Assembly: GCA_964611335.1 (NCBI GenBank)
Contig: CAZSXR010000007.1
Coordinates: forward strand, 1-38,162
Reading direction: 5' to 3'
DNA length: 38,162 nucleotides
DNA from: BOG-1112 sp964611335
Lineage (GTDB): Bacteria; Bdellovibrionota_B; Oligoflexia; Oligoflexales; Bog-1112
Of this stretch, positions 8,571 through 15,429 are shown piece by piece. Within the stretch, counting starts at the first letter, position 1. The number at the start of each line of letters is the position of its first letter. Made by a program: the position numbers and the translations under genes. Below the pieces are notes generated by a model that saw only the letters and a list, made by a program, of their open reading frames with translations, was not told where the DNA came from and searched no databases.

Positions 8571-8722
8571 TTTTTGTTATCCTTTTTATGTTTGTTTATT
8601 ATTTTTTTTATAAATTCAAATACGCAAATAGCTGTAGCTGACCCAGCGGTGTAAGCTAAGAAGTTTTTCCAAGCTTGTGGATCAAGTCTAAAAAACGCTT
8701 CAATCCATTCGATGGTTGTCAT
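8567..8722 (-). CDS. Small membrane protein, holin-like candidate (51 aa)
   Basis: 51 aa, starting MTTIEWIEAFFRLDPQAWKN, with one hydrophobic helix (FLAYTAGSATAICVFEFI) and a Lys-rich tail (KKIINKHKKDNKK). By the positive-inside rule the tail should face the cytoplasm. Its ATG shares one base with the stop of the upstream gene (TAATG) and its TGA overlaps the next start (ATGA), so it lies in a tight three-gene unit. Size and topology fit a single-helix holin, pinholin or a membrane anchor. The lysis role is inference; the likely endolysin is about 2 kb away on the other strand. Confidence 0.6.
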   Translation of the reverse strand: MTTIEWIEAFFRLDPQAWKNFLAYTAGSATAICVFEFIKKIINKHKKDNKK

Positions 8723-9387
8723 TAGTTAAACCCTTCGTCTAATTCTTTTAAAACCATGTTGTACTTGTCCCAATCTTTGCTGTACTTATGCATCGCTAAC
8801 GCGAAATCTACCCACCAAAGAAAATTGAATACTTCTATAGGCGTTTCGTTCTTTTTCATGCAGTAGTCTCTTAAAAAAACTAAATGCTTTTTTAGGATCG
8901 TGATTTTATTTCTTAAGTGAAAAAGCTTTTCGTGCTTTGGAATATCCGACTGCGCGTAATCGTGATGAAGATGATTAACTAGATCTCTTAGATTTTTATT
9001 AGGTATGTACTCCCAAATTCTTGTTTTTAAAATCTTAAGTGTTTTATCGCGAACGCGATCGACGCCTTGAGAATTATCTTCACGCAATCGTCGAAAAGAA
9101 TCTTTATATCGTGTAAGTATCGCATTTATTGACTTTAGATCGCCGATTTTTTCTTTTAAAATATCGTTGTAATCGTCGTCCGTAAAAGTATTCGATTCTT
9201 CTAGTCTTTTACGTTTTTCTTGTTCTTGCTTTTCTCGTTCCATTCGTTGCTCGTCTAACATACGCTGAAAGTTTTCCCTAAATTGTTGATTTGGCACAAA
9301 GTGACCAATCCCAAAACTTCCGTCTCCCATCGCGTAAACTTGCGTTTGTGTTAATCCTAGTAGGATTAGCAGTCCAAACTTTTTCAT
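8722..9387 (-). CDS. Exported charged protein, unknown function
   Basis: 221 aa. Signal peptide MKKFGLLILLGLTQTQVYAM with an A-x-A-like cleavage site near residue 19. The mature part is highly charged and helical: QRMLDEQRMEREKQEQEKRKR, then a region rich in Leu/Arg/Lys with W and C residues near the end. No enzyme motif recognised. First gene of a coupled leftward unit with the 51-aa membrane protein and the 220-aa exported protein. A periplasmic or surface role in infection is likely from the signal peptide; nothing more specific is supported. Confidence 0.6.
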   Translation of the reverse strand: MKKFGLLILLGLTQTQVYAMGDGSFGIGHFVPNQQFRENFQRMLDEQRMEREKQEQEKRKRLEESNTFTDDDYNDILKEKIGDLKSINAILTRYKDSFRRLREDNSQGVDRVRDKTLKILKTRIWEYIPNKNLRDLVNHLHHDYAQSDIPKHEKLFHLRNKITILKKHLVFLRDYCMKKNETPIEVFNFLWWVDFALAMHKYSKDWDKYNMVLKELDEGFN

Positions 9388-9541
9388 CTTTTCGCCCTTT
9401 CTTAAGTTAATAAGGTTGGTAAATTTACAGCCATTATTTTTGAATGTAAAATGTATAGTTTGGTAACAATTTACAATTGATCAGGTTTCTAACACCTTCG
9501 GTGAGTAATCTTTCGAGAAGAATCCAACAAAACTAGATACT

Positions 9542-9547
9542 TATAAT
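9542..9547 (+). promoter_or_regulatory. Candidate -10 element for the 43-aa gene
   Basis: A perfect TATAAT lies 49 bp upstream of ATG 9596, inside the 208-bp divergent gap 9388-9595. No convincing -35 hexamer sits 16-18 bp upstream, so this is a weak call or needs an activator. The rest of the gap shows no clear gene. Confidence 0.35.
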
Positions 9548-9595
9548 TTGGTACGGAATTAGCATCTAATTTCGTAAAAAATAGGAGTTTTTTCT

Positions 9596-9727
9596 ATGAA
9601 AAAGATTTTAAAAATGATTATTAAATTTTGGTTTTATGATGACAGGACTTCCACGCAAAAAGAAGCATGGAAAGAATATCAAGATACAAAAGCAAGGATG
9701 CTTGAATATCTGATACGTATGAAATAA
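9596..9727 (+). CDS. Small protein, unknown (43 aa)
   Basis: 43 aa starting MKKILKMIIKFWFYDDRTST, with a clear Shine-Dalgarno AGGAG (9583-9587) 8 bases before ATG. The N-terminus is hydrophobic and basic; the C-terminus is charged and helical (KEAWKEYQDTKARMLEYLIR). It is a lone rightward gene between leftward genes, with its own -10-like box upstream, and converges on the terminase small subunit gene. Function unknown. Confidence 0.5.
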   Translation: MKKILKMIIKFWFYDDRTSTQKEAWKEYQDTKARMLEYLIRMK

Positions 9728-9749
9728 AAGCAAATCGTATGTGGATTTA

Positions 9750-10166
9750 TTAAAACTCTTTTCCTTCTATATATTTCATAATCTTGTCGTGAGTTACTTC
9801 TTCATTTTCTTTTGGTTTGTTGTACTTGGTAGGATCGTTTGACCAATGATGGTGATTTTTCATTGAGAATATCCAAGTAGTCGCATTAAAGTGAGGGATC
9901 TTTCCGACCATTCCTGCCTTACCGAGTTTTTCCCAATAGTAAAGAAATTTTGGTTTTCCGATTTCCTTTGCTTCTCGAAACGAAGGATATTTTTTTTCCC
10001 ATTCGTAGAGAGTATCAAGATTCACATCTACAACGGCTGCAAATGTTTGATACATCAGACCTTCTTTTAGGTGTTCAATAAGCATTGCATCATACTCAGG
10101 CTTATAAAGCGTCTGCATTCTTCCCGTTTTGGGGTCTCTTTTTTGATTTTTATTGTTTTCTGTCAT
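9750..10166 (-). CDS. terS: Terminase small subunit, putative
   Basis: 138 aa from ATG 10166 (a TTG one codon earlier is less likely). N-terminal region RDPKTGRMQTLYKPEYDAML is followed by a helix-turn-helix-like segment (LIEHLKEGLMYQTFAAVVDV, NLDTLYEWEKKYPSFREA), which is the typical DNA-recognition part of small terminases. The middle AGMVGKIPHFNATTWIFSMK and NHHHW motif resemble known phage TerS proteins. It should recognise the packaging site and regulate TerL. It is divergent to the RHH gene with about 24 bp between starts. The separation of about 3 kb from TerL by four genes is unusual. Confidence 0.75.
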   Translation of the reverse strand: MTENNKNQKRDPKTGRMQTLYKPEYDAMLIEHLKEGLMYQTFAAVVDVNLDTLYEWEKKYPSFREAKEIGKPKFLYYWEKLGKAGMVGKIPHFNATTWIFSMKNHHHWSNDPTKYNKPKENEEVTHDKIMKYIEGKEF

Positions 10167-10190
10167 CAAGGCTTATTATAAAGTAAACAA

Positions 10191-10421
10191 ATGAAAAAAC
10201 ATTCCAAATCGGCTGAAAAAAATACTCGTGTTATAGCTTTGCGCGTACCTATTCAAACTTATGTTATCCTTTTAAAAACATCTAAAGATTGGGAAATGAG
10301 CATTTCTTCTCTTATTCGTGAACTTGTCATCAAAGTTTTTAATGAACAAGATATCGAGGAAATGAACAAGATTAAATCTTATAAAAAAAGGGGAATGTAT
10401 GACCGAAGCACTAGCCATTAA
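10191..10421 (+). CDS. Ribbon-helix-helix (Arc/CopG-like) DNA-binding protein, putative
   Basis: 76 aa. After a basic tail (MKKHSKSAEKNTR) comes an RHH pattern: beta strand VIALRVP, helix QTYVILLKTSKDWE, turn MS, helix ISSLIRELVIKVF. Such dimers bind operators and usually regulate their own operon. It is the first gene of the rightward endolysin/NeuB/methyltransferase operon and faces the terminase small subunit across only about 24 bp, so it may control both directions. It overlaps the next gene by 23 bp. Confidence 0.6.
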   Translation: MKKHSKSAEKNTRVIALRVPIQTYVILLKTSKDWEMSISSLIRELVIKVFNEQDIEEMNKIKSYKKRGMYDRSTSH

Positions 10422-10710
10422 ACCTTTAGGGATAAAAGAACTCAAAGATACTATCGAAGCTCTTTTAGAAGTCTCACTTAAGATAACGAGCGTTTTAAAA
10501 GACGGTTATCAGGCTTCCGATCTTGCTTTGATCTTCGAGCTATTTACAAAAGACGAAGAAATGAAAAAAAAGATTGCCTTAGCCTATGATGGAATATCAA
10601 AAGTAGGCGGCGAAGTGAGAGATCTTGATATTTCCGAGGGAATTGAACTTACAATCGCTTTCATTCAATACGTACCGAAATTTATAGCTGCTTTAAAAAA
10701 GGGCAATTGA
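10399..10710 (+). CDS. Conserved-looking helical protein, unknown
   Basis: 103 aa, ATG within the end of the RHH gene, with Shine-Dalgarno AAGGGG. Predicted mostly helical, no signal peptide; a mildly hydrophobic C-terminal helix (GIELTIAFIQYVPKFIAALKK) ends in basic residues. It is followed 3 bp later by the NlpC/P60 gene. The position next to an endolysin raises the idea of a lysis role, but the hydrophobic part is short. No family recognised. Confidence 0.55.
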   Translation: MTEALAIKPLGIKELKDTIEALLEVSLKITSVLKDGYQASDLALIFELFTKDEEMKKKIALAYDGISKVGGEVRDLDISEGIELTIAFIQYVPKFIAALKKGN

Positions 10711-10713
10711 GAA

Positions 10714-11136
10714 ATGGCATCTAGATTAAATATTGCACAGAACTATGCCTGCAAGTTTCTAGGGCTTCCCTATATTTGGGGTGGTTCACATCCCTCTTTA
10801 GGCTTTGACTGCTCAGGATTAGTACAAGAGATCCTTTCTTCGGTGGGTCTAGATCCTATAGGAGATCAAACAGCACAGACGCTTCACGATCTGCTTATTA
10901 AAGATGCACCGTCTATTGGAAAGCCTCAAGCGGGCGCTATTCTTTTTTTCGGTGCTGGCATTAAAAACATAAGCCATGTTGCGTTTGCAATAGATGATCT
11001 TCACATGATCGAGGCAGGAGGAGGAGGACACTCTGTACTGACCGTCAAGGATGCGATTGCTCACGGAGCTTTTGTTAGGGTACGTCCAATTGCCCATAGA
11101 AAAGATCTTATGGATTGTTTGCTTCCTAAATATTAG
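10714..11136 (+). CDS. NlpC/P60 family peptidase, probable endolysin
   Basis: 140 aa, matching a single NlpC/P60 domain. The nucleophile is C33 in LGFDCSGLVQEI, the catalytic His is H88 in KNISHVAFAI, and a third polar residue may be H106 (AGGGGHSV). The N-terminal YACKFLGLPYIWGG is characteristic. The enzyme would cleave peptide bonds in cell-wall peptidoglycan. There is no signal peptide, so it would need a holin or act inside the virion. In some phages a similar protein is a tail-tip hydrolase, but here it lies in a non-structural operon between an RHH-led pair and the NeuB-like gene. Lysis is the likelier role. Confidence 0.85.
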   Translation: MASRLNIAQNYACKFLGLPYIWGGSHPSLGFDCSGLVQEILSSVGLDPIGDQTAQTLHDLLIKDAPSIGKPQAGAILFFGAGIKNISHVAFAIDDLHMIEAGGGGHSVLTVKDAIAHGAFVRVRPIAHRKDLMDCLLPKY

Positions 11137-11164
11137 GATTTTTAAATTAAGTCCTAATATTAGG
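11125..11164. promoter_or_regulatory. Twin palindromes upstream of the NeuB-like gene
   Basis: CCTAAATATTAGG (11125-11137) overlaps the stop of the NlpC/P60 gene, and CCTAATATTAGG (11153-11164) sits just before ATG 11172; the centres are about 28 bp apart. The AGGG at the end of the second one is the likely ribosome-binding site of the NeuB-like gene. The pair could be an operator or alternative RNA hairpins controlling translation. Confidence 0.4.
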
Positions 11165-11171
11165 GAAAAAA

Positions 11172-11861
11172 ATGACATTTCTTATCGCTGAGATTTCAAA
11201 TCATCACCTAGGCTCCGTTGATCTCGCAAAAAAACTCATTTTAGAAGCAAAAAACTGTGGAGCAAACGCGGTTAAGTCTCAAGCGTTCCTAGCTGAGGAC
11301 ATGCTTAAATGGGGCTCCATGCCTCTTTCTTTTTACAAAAAATGCGAGCTTAAATATCATGAATACAAAGAATTGATCGAGTACGGTGAGGAAATTGGAA
11401 TACCTGTTTTCTTTACGATCCTTTCTTTGAACTATAGAAACCTCGGAGCAAGGCAAAAATATAAAAAGCTTCACGCTGGAGGAGCAGCAACTTGTAGAAA
11501 AGACAAGTTTTGGCATTACGATAAAGAAAATATTTTCATTTCCATGAAAGAACCTCGTGTTGATGTAAAAGAAATAAGAAAAGCAACGATCCTTTACGCG
11601 ACCGATTACATTAAGGATGCTGATCTTGAGGGATATGAAGCCTTAAAAAAGTTTTATGATAATAGGGAGATAGGAATATCTCATCACGGAATTAGCACCG
11701 ATGGACTTTTTGAGATACATAAAACTTATAGACTTCCTGTAGTTGAGAAACATTTCTATTTAGGAAAAAAGATTGCATGGGAAGGCCACGTATATAGGGA
11801 CTGTTTGCATAGTATGAGCCCCCATATATTTGAAGAATTTGCGAGGGAGCTGCTTAAGTGA
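11172..11861 (+). CDS. NeuB/SpsE-like nonulosonic acid synthase (catalytic domain only)
   Basis: 229 aa. The sequence follows the NeuB TIM barrel: IAEISNHHLGSVDLAKKLIL (NeuB: IAEIG-NHxG), GANAVKSQAF (KxQxF), KLHAGGAAT, then GISHHGIST (metal-site His, H171/H172) and VVEKHFYLGK (H194). NeuB condenses phosphoenolpyruvate with an N-acetyl-mannosamine-type sugar to give sialic, legionaminic or pseudaminic acids. The protein is shorter than usual (about 340 aa) because the C-terminal SAF domain is absent. The usual SxGM loop reads ISMKEP, so activity or substrate may be altered. The next gene overlaps it (GTGA). A host-acquired metabolic gene is likely. Confidence 0.75.
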   Translation: MTFLIAEISNHHLGSVDLAKKLILEAKNCGANAVKSQAFLAEDMLKWGSMPLSFYKKCELKYHEYKELIEYGEEIGIPVFFTILSLNYRNLGARQKYKKLHAGGAATCRKDKFWHYDKENIFISMKEPRVDVKEIRKATILYATDYIKDADLEGYEALKKFYDNREIGISHHGISTDGLFEIHKTYRLPVVEKHFYLGKKIAWEGHVYRDCLHSMSPHIFEEFARELLK

Positions 11862-12097
11862 AAGTCCTCGTCTATTACGAGCAGGAATATTCTATTAAAA
11901 CTAAGTTCACTATCCGTACTGTTGAGTATATCAGTAAAGTCTTTGAAGTAACCTCTAAAGAAGATCTTCTTAAGCAGTTTTATGATTTAAGATACATTCC
12001 TGCGTATCTCAAAAAAATTTCGAAAGATAACGAAATACAATTCGGAAAACGAACTATGCTCTGGTATTTGCCAGAAACATTTCAACCAAACTTTTAA
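11858..12097 (+). CDS. Small protein coupled to NeuB-like gene, unknown
   Basis: 79 aa, GTG start overlapping the stop of the NeuB-like gene (GTGA) with GAGGGAG upstream, so translation is coupled. The sequence MKVLVYYEQEYSIKTKFTIR is a beta strand start; aromatic-rich and charged, with no motif recognised. Tight coupling on both sides suggests a role with the NeuB-like and methyltransferase proteins. Confidence 0.6.
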   Translation: MKVLVYYEQEYSIKTKFTIRTVEYISKVFEVTSKEDLLKQFYDLRYIPAYLKKISKDNEIQFGKRTMLWYLPETFQPNF

Positions 12098-12107
12098 AGG
12101 ATAATTA

Positions 12108-13439
12108 ATGCGCTGTCTAGTTTGTGATAAGTCTGATTGGGAAAATGTAGATCAGTTTAGAATTAAAAAAAAAGGCATGAGTCTTTGCAAGTCGTGTGGT
12201 TTTGTTTCATATCCTGAAAAATATAAGAAAAAAGAGGATATGATCGAGTTTTATCGTAAGCAGTATCGAGCAGCTCCGACCGTAGAAAACCTATATCAAG
12301 GTCAAAGAAAGCTGAATTATCATCAAGAATTTTTAGCGGAACCAGTCCTAGATGTCTGGAGAAAAGAGGGTAAGAAAGATCCTGTGATTTTTGAAATAGG
12401 AGCAGCTTACGGTTTAGTCTTGGCATGGTTTAAAAACATGAAAGACGCAAATGGCCTATTCTTTCCAAATGCGGATTTAAGCGGAACGGAGCTTACTCTA
12501 AGCTATCGAAGAAATGCATGGCATGAGTTTGGAATAAACCTGCAAGAAGACTTTGACGACTCTAAAAAATATGACTTGATCATGTCTTACAAAGTAGCTG
12601 AGCACATGCTCGATGTAGACATTGAGTTTATGAGATATAGAAAGGCTCTAAAGCCAGACGGTAAGCTATATATAAGCGTTCCGACATGGTTTAACCGTCT
12701 TCATAACTTCGGTGTAGGTGGATTTTCTCTTGAATATTATTACGCCCCTGCGCATGTAAACGTATGGTCTAGACCTCACTTCGAAGCTGTTTTAAGAAAA
12801 GCTGGCTTTAAGATCGTAAAAGAAAACCATTCTTTTTATGACGATACTTATCTTTGTGTAGCAGATACAGAAATAAAAGATGGTCAGGCTATAGATATTC
12901 CACTTCCTACACCGAACCAAGTCAGGGATTGGATGATAAAAATCAAAACTGCAGACGAGCTTTGCCAAAAGAAACTATTTGGTGAAGCTATACAGCAATG
13001 GCCTAACTTTCCTCTTGCTCGTCGTGCCGATTACGAATTTCACCGTAAAGAATGGCATTCTCGTGGAATAGACGAGATCATGAAAGAGATCATAAAACCT
13101 TGGATCGAACTCGACTGTGACTCTTATGATGCCTATATACTCGGAGCCGATGTTTTAATGAGATACGATAAATATAATGAGGCTTTAAATTATTTAAAAA
13201 TTGCACTAACAAAACGTCCTAAATGCGAGACGGCGCTAGGTGCAATTTCAAACTGTTATAGAATGCTTGCAAAAGCGTCAAACGATAAAAGCGAGAAGAT
13301 TGAATTCATAAAGCAGTCTCGTGACATAATGAGATTTATGAAAGATAACTGCCTAAACTCTTTTGCCAACTCGGTTACATGGATATATAGCGATAACGCT
13401 TCGATACCTATGCCTAACGAAACAGTTAAGCAATCCTAA
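12108..13439 (+). CDS. Zinc-ribbon class I SAM methyltransferase with C-terminal TPR-like region
   Basis: 443 aa. The N-terminus has a zinc ribbon (C3, C6, C27, C30 in CLVC and CKSC). Residues about 85-250 form a Rossmann methyltransferase: PVIFEIGAAYGLVLAWF is the glycine-rich SAM site, YDLIMSYKVAEHMLD the 'hxxxxVxEH' motif and KPDGKLYISVP follows. Residues 300-420 look like TPR helices (NEALNYLKIALTKRPKCETA). The zinc-ribbon-first layout resembles sugar C-methyltransferases such as the TylCIII type. It follows the NeuB-like gene, so a nucleotide-sugar or glycan substrate is likely; this is inference. The end overlaps the convergent fibre-like gene by 14 bp. Confidence 0.75.
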   Translation: MRCLVCDKSDWENVDQFRIKKKGMSLCKSCGFVSYPEKYKKKEDMIEFYRKQYRAAPTVENLYQGQRKLNYHQEFLAEPVLDVWRKEGKKDPVIFEIGAAYGLVLAWFKNMKDANGLFFPNADLSGTELTLSYRRNAWHEFGINLQEDFDDSKKYDLIMSYKVAEHMLDVDIEFMRYRKALKPDGKLYISVPTWFNRLHNFGVGGFSLEYYYAPAHVNVWSRPHFEAVLRKAGFKIVKENHSFYDDTYLCVADTEIKDGQAIDIPLPTPNQVRDWMIKIKTADELCQKKLFGEAIQQWPNFPLARRADYEFHRKEWHSRGIDEIMKEIIKPWIELDCDSYDAYILGADVLMRYDKYNEALNYLKIALTKRPKCETALGAISNCYRMLAKASNDKSEKIEFIKQSRDIMRFMKDNCLNSFANSVTWIYSDNASIPMPNETVKQS

Positions 13440-13899
13440 CGAAAATGAGTGAACCTAACCAGTCTCCTGAAGCAGCCGCTCCTTGCCTTGAAATACAATT
13501 CAAATAATAAGGAGTTGTAGAAGAAATATTTACAACCTTAGCTAGCATTCCGCTCATTCTACCGTTAGCTGCCAAGGTATACATATTCAATTGATCATAG
13601 CCTAAGACGGTTCCAGTATAAGATGCATCAGTAGTACCAAGTGCAAAACTTCCGTCGTTGGTTGCAGCATTGGTTTCTAGTACGTTTACTATAGCAATAG
13701 CTAGCCAAATTCCCGCTGTTGGCGATACCGTTGCAAGTCGTGTTGCGGTTGTACCGATTGTGATCCCTGAACCTTGGCCTGTAGAGGAAAAGACTTCTCC
13801 TATATAGCCTGCTGCCTTTGAGGCTCCTGCGTTTTCACCTTTAACACTTGGTCCACCACCAGAAGAACTTGTAATGAAATTTGCTTTAACAGTACTCAT
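13426..13899 (-). CDS. Fibre or spike-like structural protein, putative
   Basis: 157 aa, ATG with AAAGGGAT upstream. Strongly Gly/Ala/Ser/Thr-rich and beta-like, beginning MSTVKANFITSSSGGGPSVK, with 'GTTATRLATVSPTAGIWLA' in the middle. These patterns are common in phage fibre tips and head-fibre jelly-roll proteins. Last gene of the leftward 15953-13426 cluster, after a second fibre-like gene. Exact role is unknown. Confidence 0.5.
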   Translation of the reverse strand: MSTVKANFITSSSGGGPSVKGENAGASKAAGYIGEVFSSTGQGSGITIGTTATRLATVSPTAGIWLAIAIVNVLETNAATNDGSFALGTTDASYTGTVLGYDQLNMYTLAANGRMSGMLAKVVNISSTTPYYLNCISRQGAAASGDWLGSLIFVRIA

Positions 13900-13912
13900 T
13901 TTTATCCCTTTT

Positions 13913-14245
13913 TTAAAGTACGAGAAGCTCGGAACCTGAGGTCATATCTATAGTTCCACCTGAGTTTATAGTTAGATCTCCAAAAATCACCATACGAGAA
14001 GAATCGGTTTTTAGTTTATAAGTTGTTGTAGAATCTACTGTTAAATAACCAGCAAAATAACAAGAGTTAGACGTTATATCTACACTTCCTGTGTCGATAG
14101 TATTGTTTATAATCCCACTTATATTTAAATCGTGTTGTCCATCCGTTAGAACGTTATAGATATTAGTGAACTTTGCATTGATTTCGGATGCTTTTGCTTT
14201 TGAAGCAGCTACAAATTGACTAGGTGAAGATGCCCATGTACCCAT
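13913..14245 (-). CDS. Tail fibre-type repeat protein, putative
   Basis: 110 aa, good Shine-Dalgarno (GAGGGAAA). Opens MGTWASSPSQFVAASKAKAS, and the segment SEINAKFTNIYNVLTDGQHDLNIS closely resembles N-terminal parts of many phage fibre proteins that continue as a beta-helix. The rest alternates Thr/Ser/Asp/Gly beta strands. Only 110 aa, so it may be a short fibre or the remnant of a longer one; 13 bp separate it from the next gene. Confidence 0.55.
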   Translation of the reverse strand: MGTWASSPSQFVAASKAKASEINAKFTNIYNVLTDGQHDLNISGIINNTIDTGSVDITSNSCYFAGYLTVDSTTTYKLKTDSSRMVIFGDLTINSGGTIDMTSGSELLVL

Positions 14246-14458
14246 TTATTTTTTTCCCTCGTCGAGAATTCTTTTCTTTAAATCTTCATACTCTTGACGA
14301 AGCTTTATATTTTTTTGCACTTCATCGTCATGCTTTCTAGAAAACTCATCCATAATATCTTTCAAAGCATCTTTTTTTGCTGCTCTCTTTGTGAAAAAAG
14401 AGAAGATCATAACAGCGGCTTCTAAGATTGTTGTTATGATAGCGATCATCGTAGTCAC
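14246..14458 (-). CDS. Small membrane protein with coiled coil, holin-like candidate
   Basis: 70 aa, GTG start overlapping the lipoprotein stop (GTGA); an ATG three codons on is the alternative. One N-terminal transmembrane helix (MIAIITTILEAAVMIFSFFT) is followed at once by KRAAKK and a coiled coil (DEVQKNIKLRQEYEDLKKRI). Positive charges after the helix suggest the coil is cytoplasmic, so the protein is more like a holin or membrane-tethered regulator than an inner spanin. Confidence 0.6.
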   Translation of the reverse strand: MTTMIAIITTILEAAVMIFSFFTKRAAKKDALKDIMDEFSRKHDDEVQKNIKLRQEYEDLKKRILDEGKK

Positions 14459-15111
14459 TCATCTAAGATTATATCGTTATAACCGAAAGTAATTAGCCTA
14501 AACATATCTCGCTTTTCTTCGGAAAAAAGATAAAAACAAGATCCTTCGGTAGTCGAATAAAAAAACTTTTTTCCTTTATCTGGAGTTATTTTATTACATT
14601 CGTCTGGACTTAGCACTGTTACTTCGTTAACAAATTCGATTTCTTGGATAAGCCCTTCTCTCGATTGACAAAGAAATGATCCTTTAGCGTTTGATATATC
14701 TCCGTTACAAGAGATCTTTGCAGGTAGGTTTTCCGTGTCGAGTTTGAAGTCTAAGAGTCCCCACTGATTTTTTCCGGATTCTTCAAGCGCTAATATTTCT
14801 AAAAAACACGGATGATCATTTGCTTCGATATCAGGGTTAGGTTTGTAATCGAAAGAAAGTTCCTTGCCCGGCTTTATAAAGATTCTCTCTTGATGACAGC
14901 TAGTTATTTTAACGAAATTTGGTTTTTGAGGAGTATAAATTTCTAAGTGATAGGAACCCTTTTTTTTTGTTGTAAAAGTTCCGTTTGCGTATTCTCCATT
15001 GACCTTGAATTTGAGCGATTTTCTATAGGTTTTTTCTATATCGAGAAGCTTTGTTGAGGCGCATCCTTGTATCAAGCTTAGGACAATAAAAATTCGTACT
15101 AACATTATCAT
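14455..15111 (-). CDS. Lipoprotein, unknown function
   Basis: 218 aa from ATG 15111, which overlaps the upstream stop (ATGA) and has GGAAG upstream; an in-frame upstream extension to 15162 has no such support. N-terminus MIMLVRIFIVLSLIQGCAST carries a lipobox (L-I-Q-G-C). The mature part is beta-rich with several Cys (CHQE, CFLE, CNGD, CQSR, CNKI, CFYL) that could form disulfides. It should be anchored to an envelope leaflet. Such phage lipoproteins may block superinfection or act in lysis; neither is shown. Confidence 0.65.
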   Translation of the reverse strand: MIMLVRIFIVLSLIQGCASTKLLDIEKTYRKSLKFKVNGEYANGTFTTKKKGSYHLEIYTPQKPNFVKITSCHQERIFIKPGKELSFDYKPNPDIEANDHPCFLEILALEESGKNQWGLLDFKLDTENLPAKISCNGDISNAKGSFLCQSREGLIQEIEFVNEVTVLSPDECNKITPDKGKKFFYSTTEGSCFYLFSEEKRDMFRLITFGYNDIILDE

Positions 15112-15329
15112 TGGCAGCTTCCTTTCACGATATCCACGACATAATCGAGTATACCGATCCACTCGAATTGCGTTATTCCACCAAAAGCGGCTTGTATATC
15201 TATTTCCTTGTTTTTATTCTTTTGGACTTTGATGACGATAAGACCTTCGAGAGAATTTTCATCGGCATCTTTTTTAAGAGCTTCGATAATTCCTACCAAG
15301 TGTTTTTCATGGTTGTTTAGTTCATACAA
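15108..15329 (-). CDS. Small acidic protein, unknown
   Basis: 73 aa. The frame opens with TTG at 15329 (TTG-TAT-GAA), overlapping the preceding 35-aa frame by 8 bp, and no ATG is available nearby. Sequence LNNHEKHLVGIIEALKKDADENS and GLIVIKVQKNKNKEIDIQAAFGG looks like a small alpha/beta protein. No export signal. Its stop overlaps the lipoprotein start. Start codon uncertain; function unknown. Confidence 0.5.
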   Translation of the reverse strand: MYELNNHEKHLVGIIEALKKDADENSLEGLIVIKVQKNKNKEIDIQAAFGGITQFEWIGILDYVVDIVKGSCQ

Positions 15330-15429
15330 AATAACGTACCAACTTAAACAATGGGGTTACAGATATTATTATCGAACACAAAAAATAACTAAGAGTAAAC
15401 GAAATAAGGGCTATTCCAAACGCGCTCAT
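15322..15429 (-). CDS. Tiny membrane peptide (35 aa)
   Basis: 35 aa, almost wholly hydrophobic: MSAFGIALISFTLSYFLC then SIIISVTPLFKLVRYFV. ATG 15429 overlaps the nuclease stop (ATGA), with AGGGG 9 bases upstream; its stop overlaps the next frame. Coupling on both sides argues for a real gene. Single-helix peptides of this kind can be holins, pinholins or assembly factors. Too short for homology judgement. Confidence 0.5.
   Translation of the reverse strand: MSAFGIALISFTLSYFLCSIIISVTPLFKLVRYFV

Noticed and set aside
14246..15111. Inner/outer spanin pair (70-aa membrane protein and 218-aa lipoprotein)
   Set aside because: Positive charges after the membrane helix predict a cytoplasmic coil, and the lipoprotein is much longer than typical outer spanins. 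Left as a possibility only.
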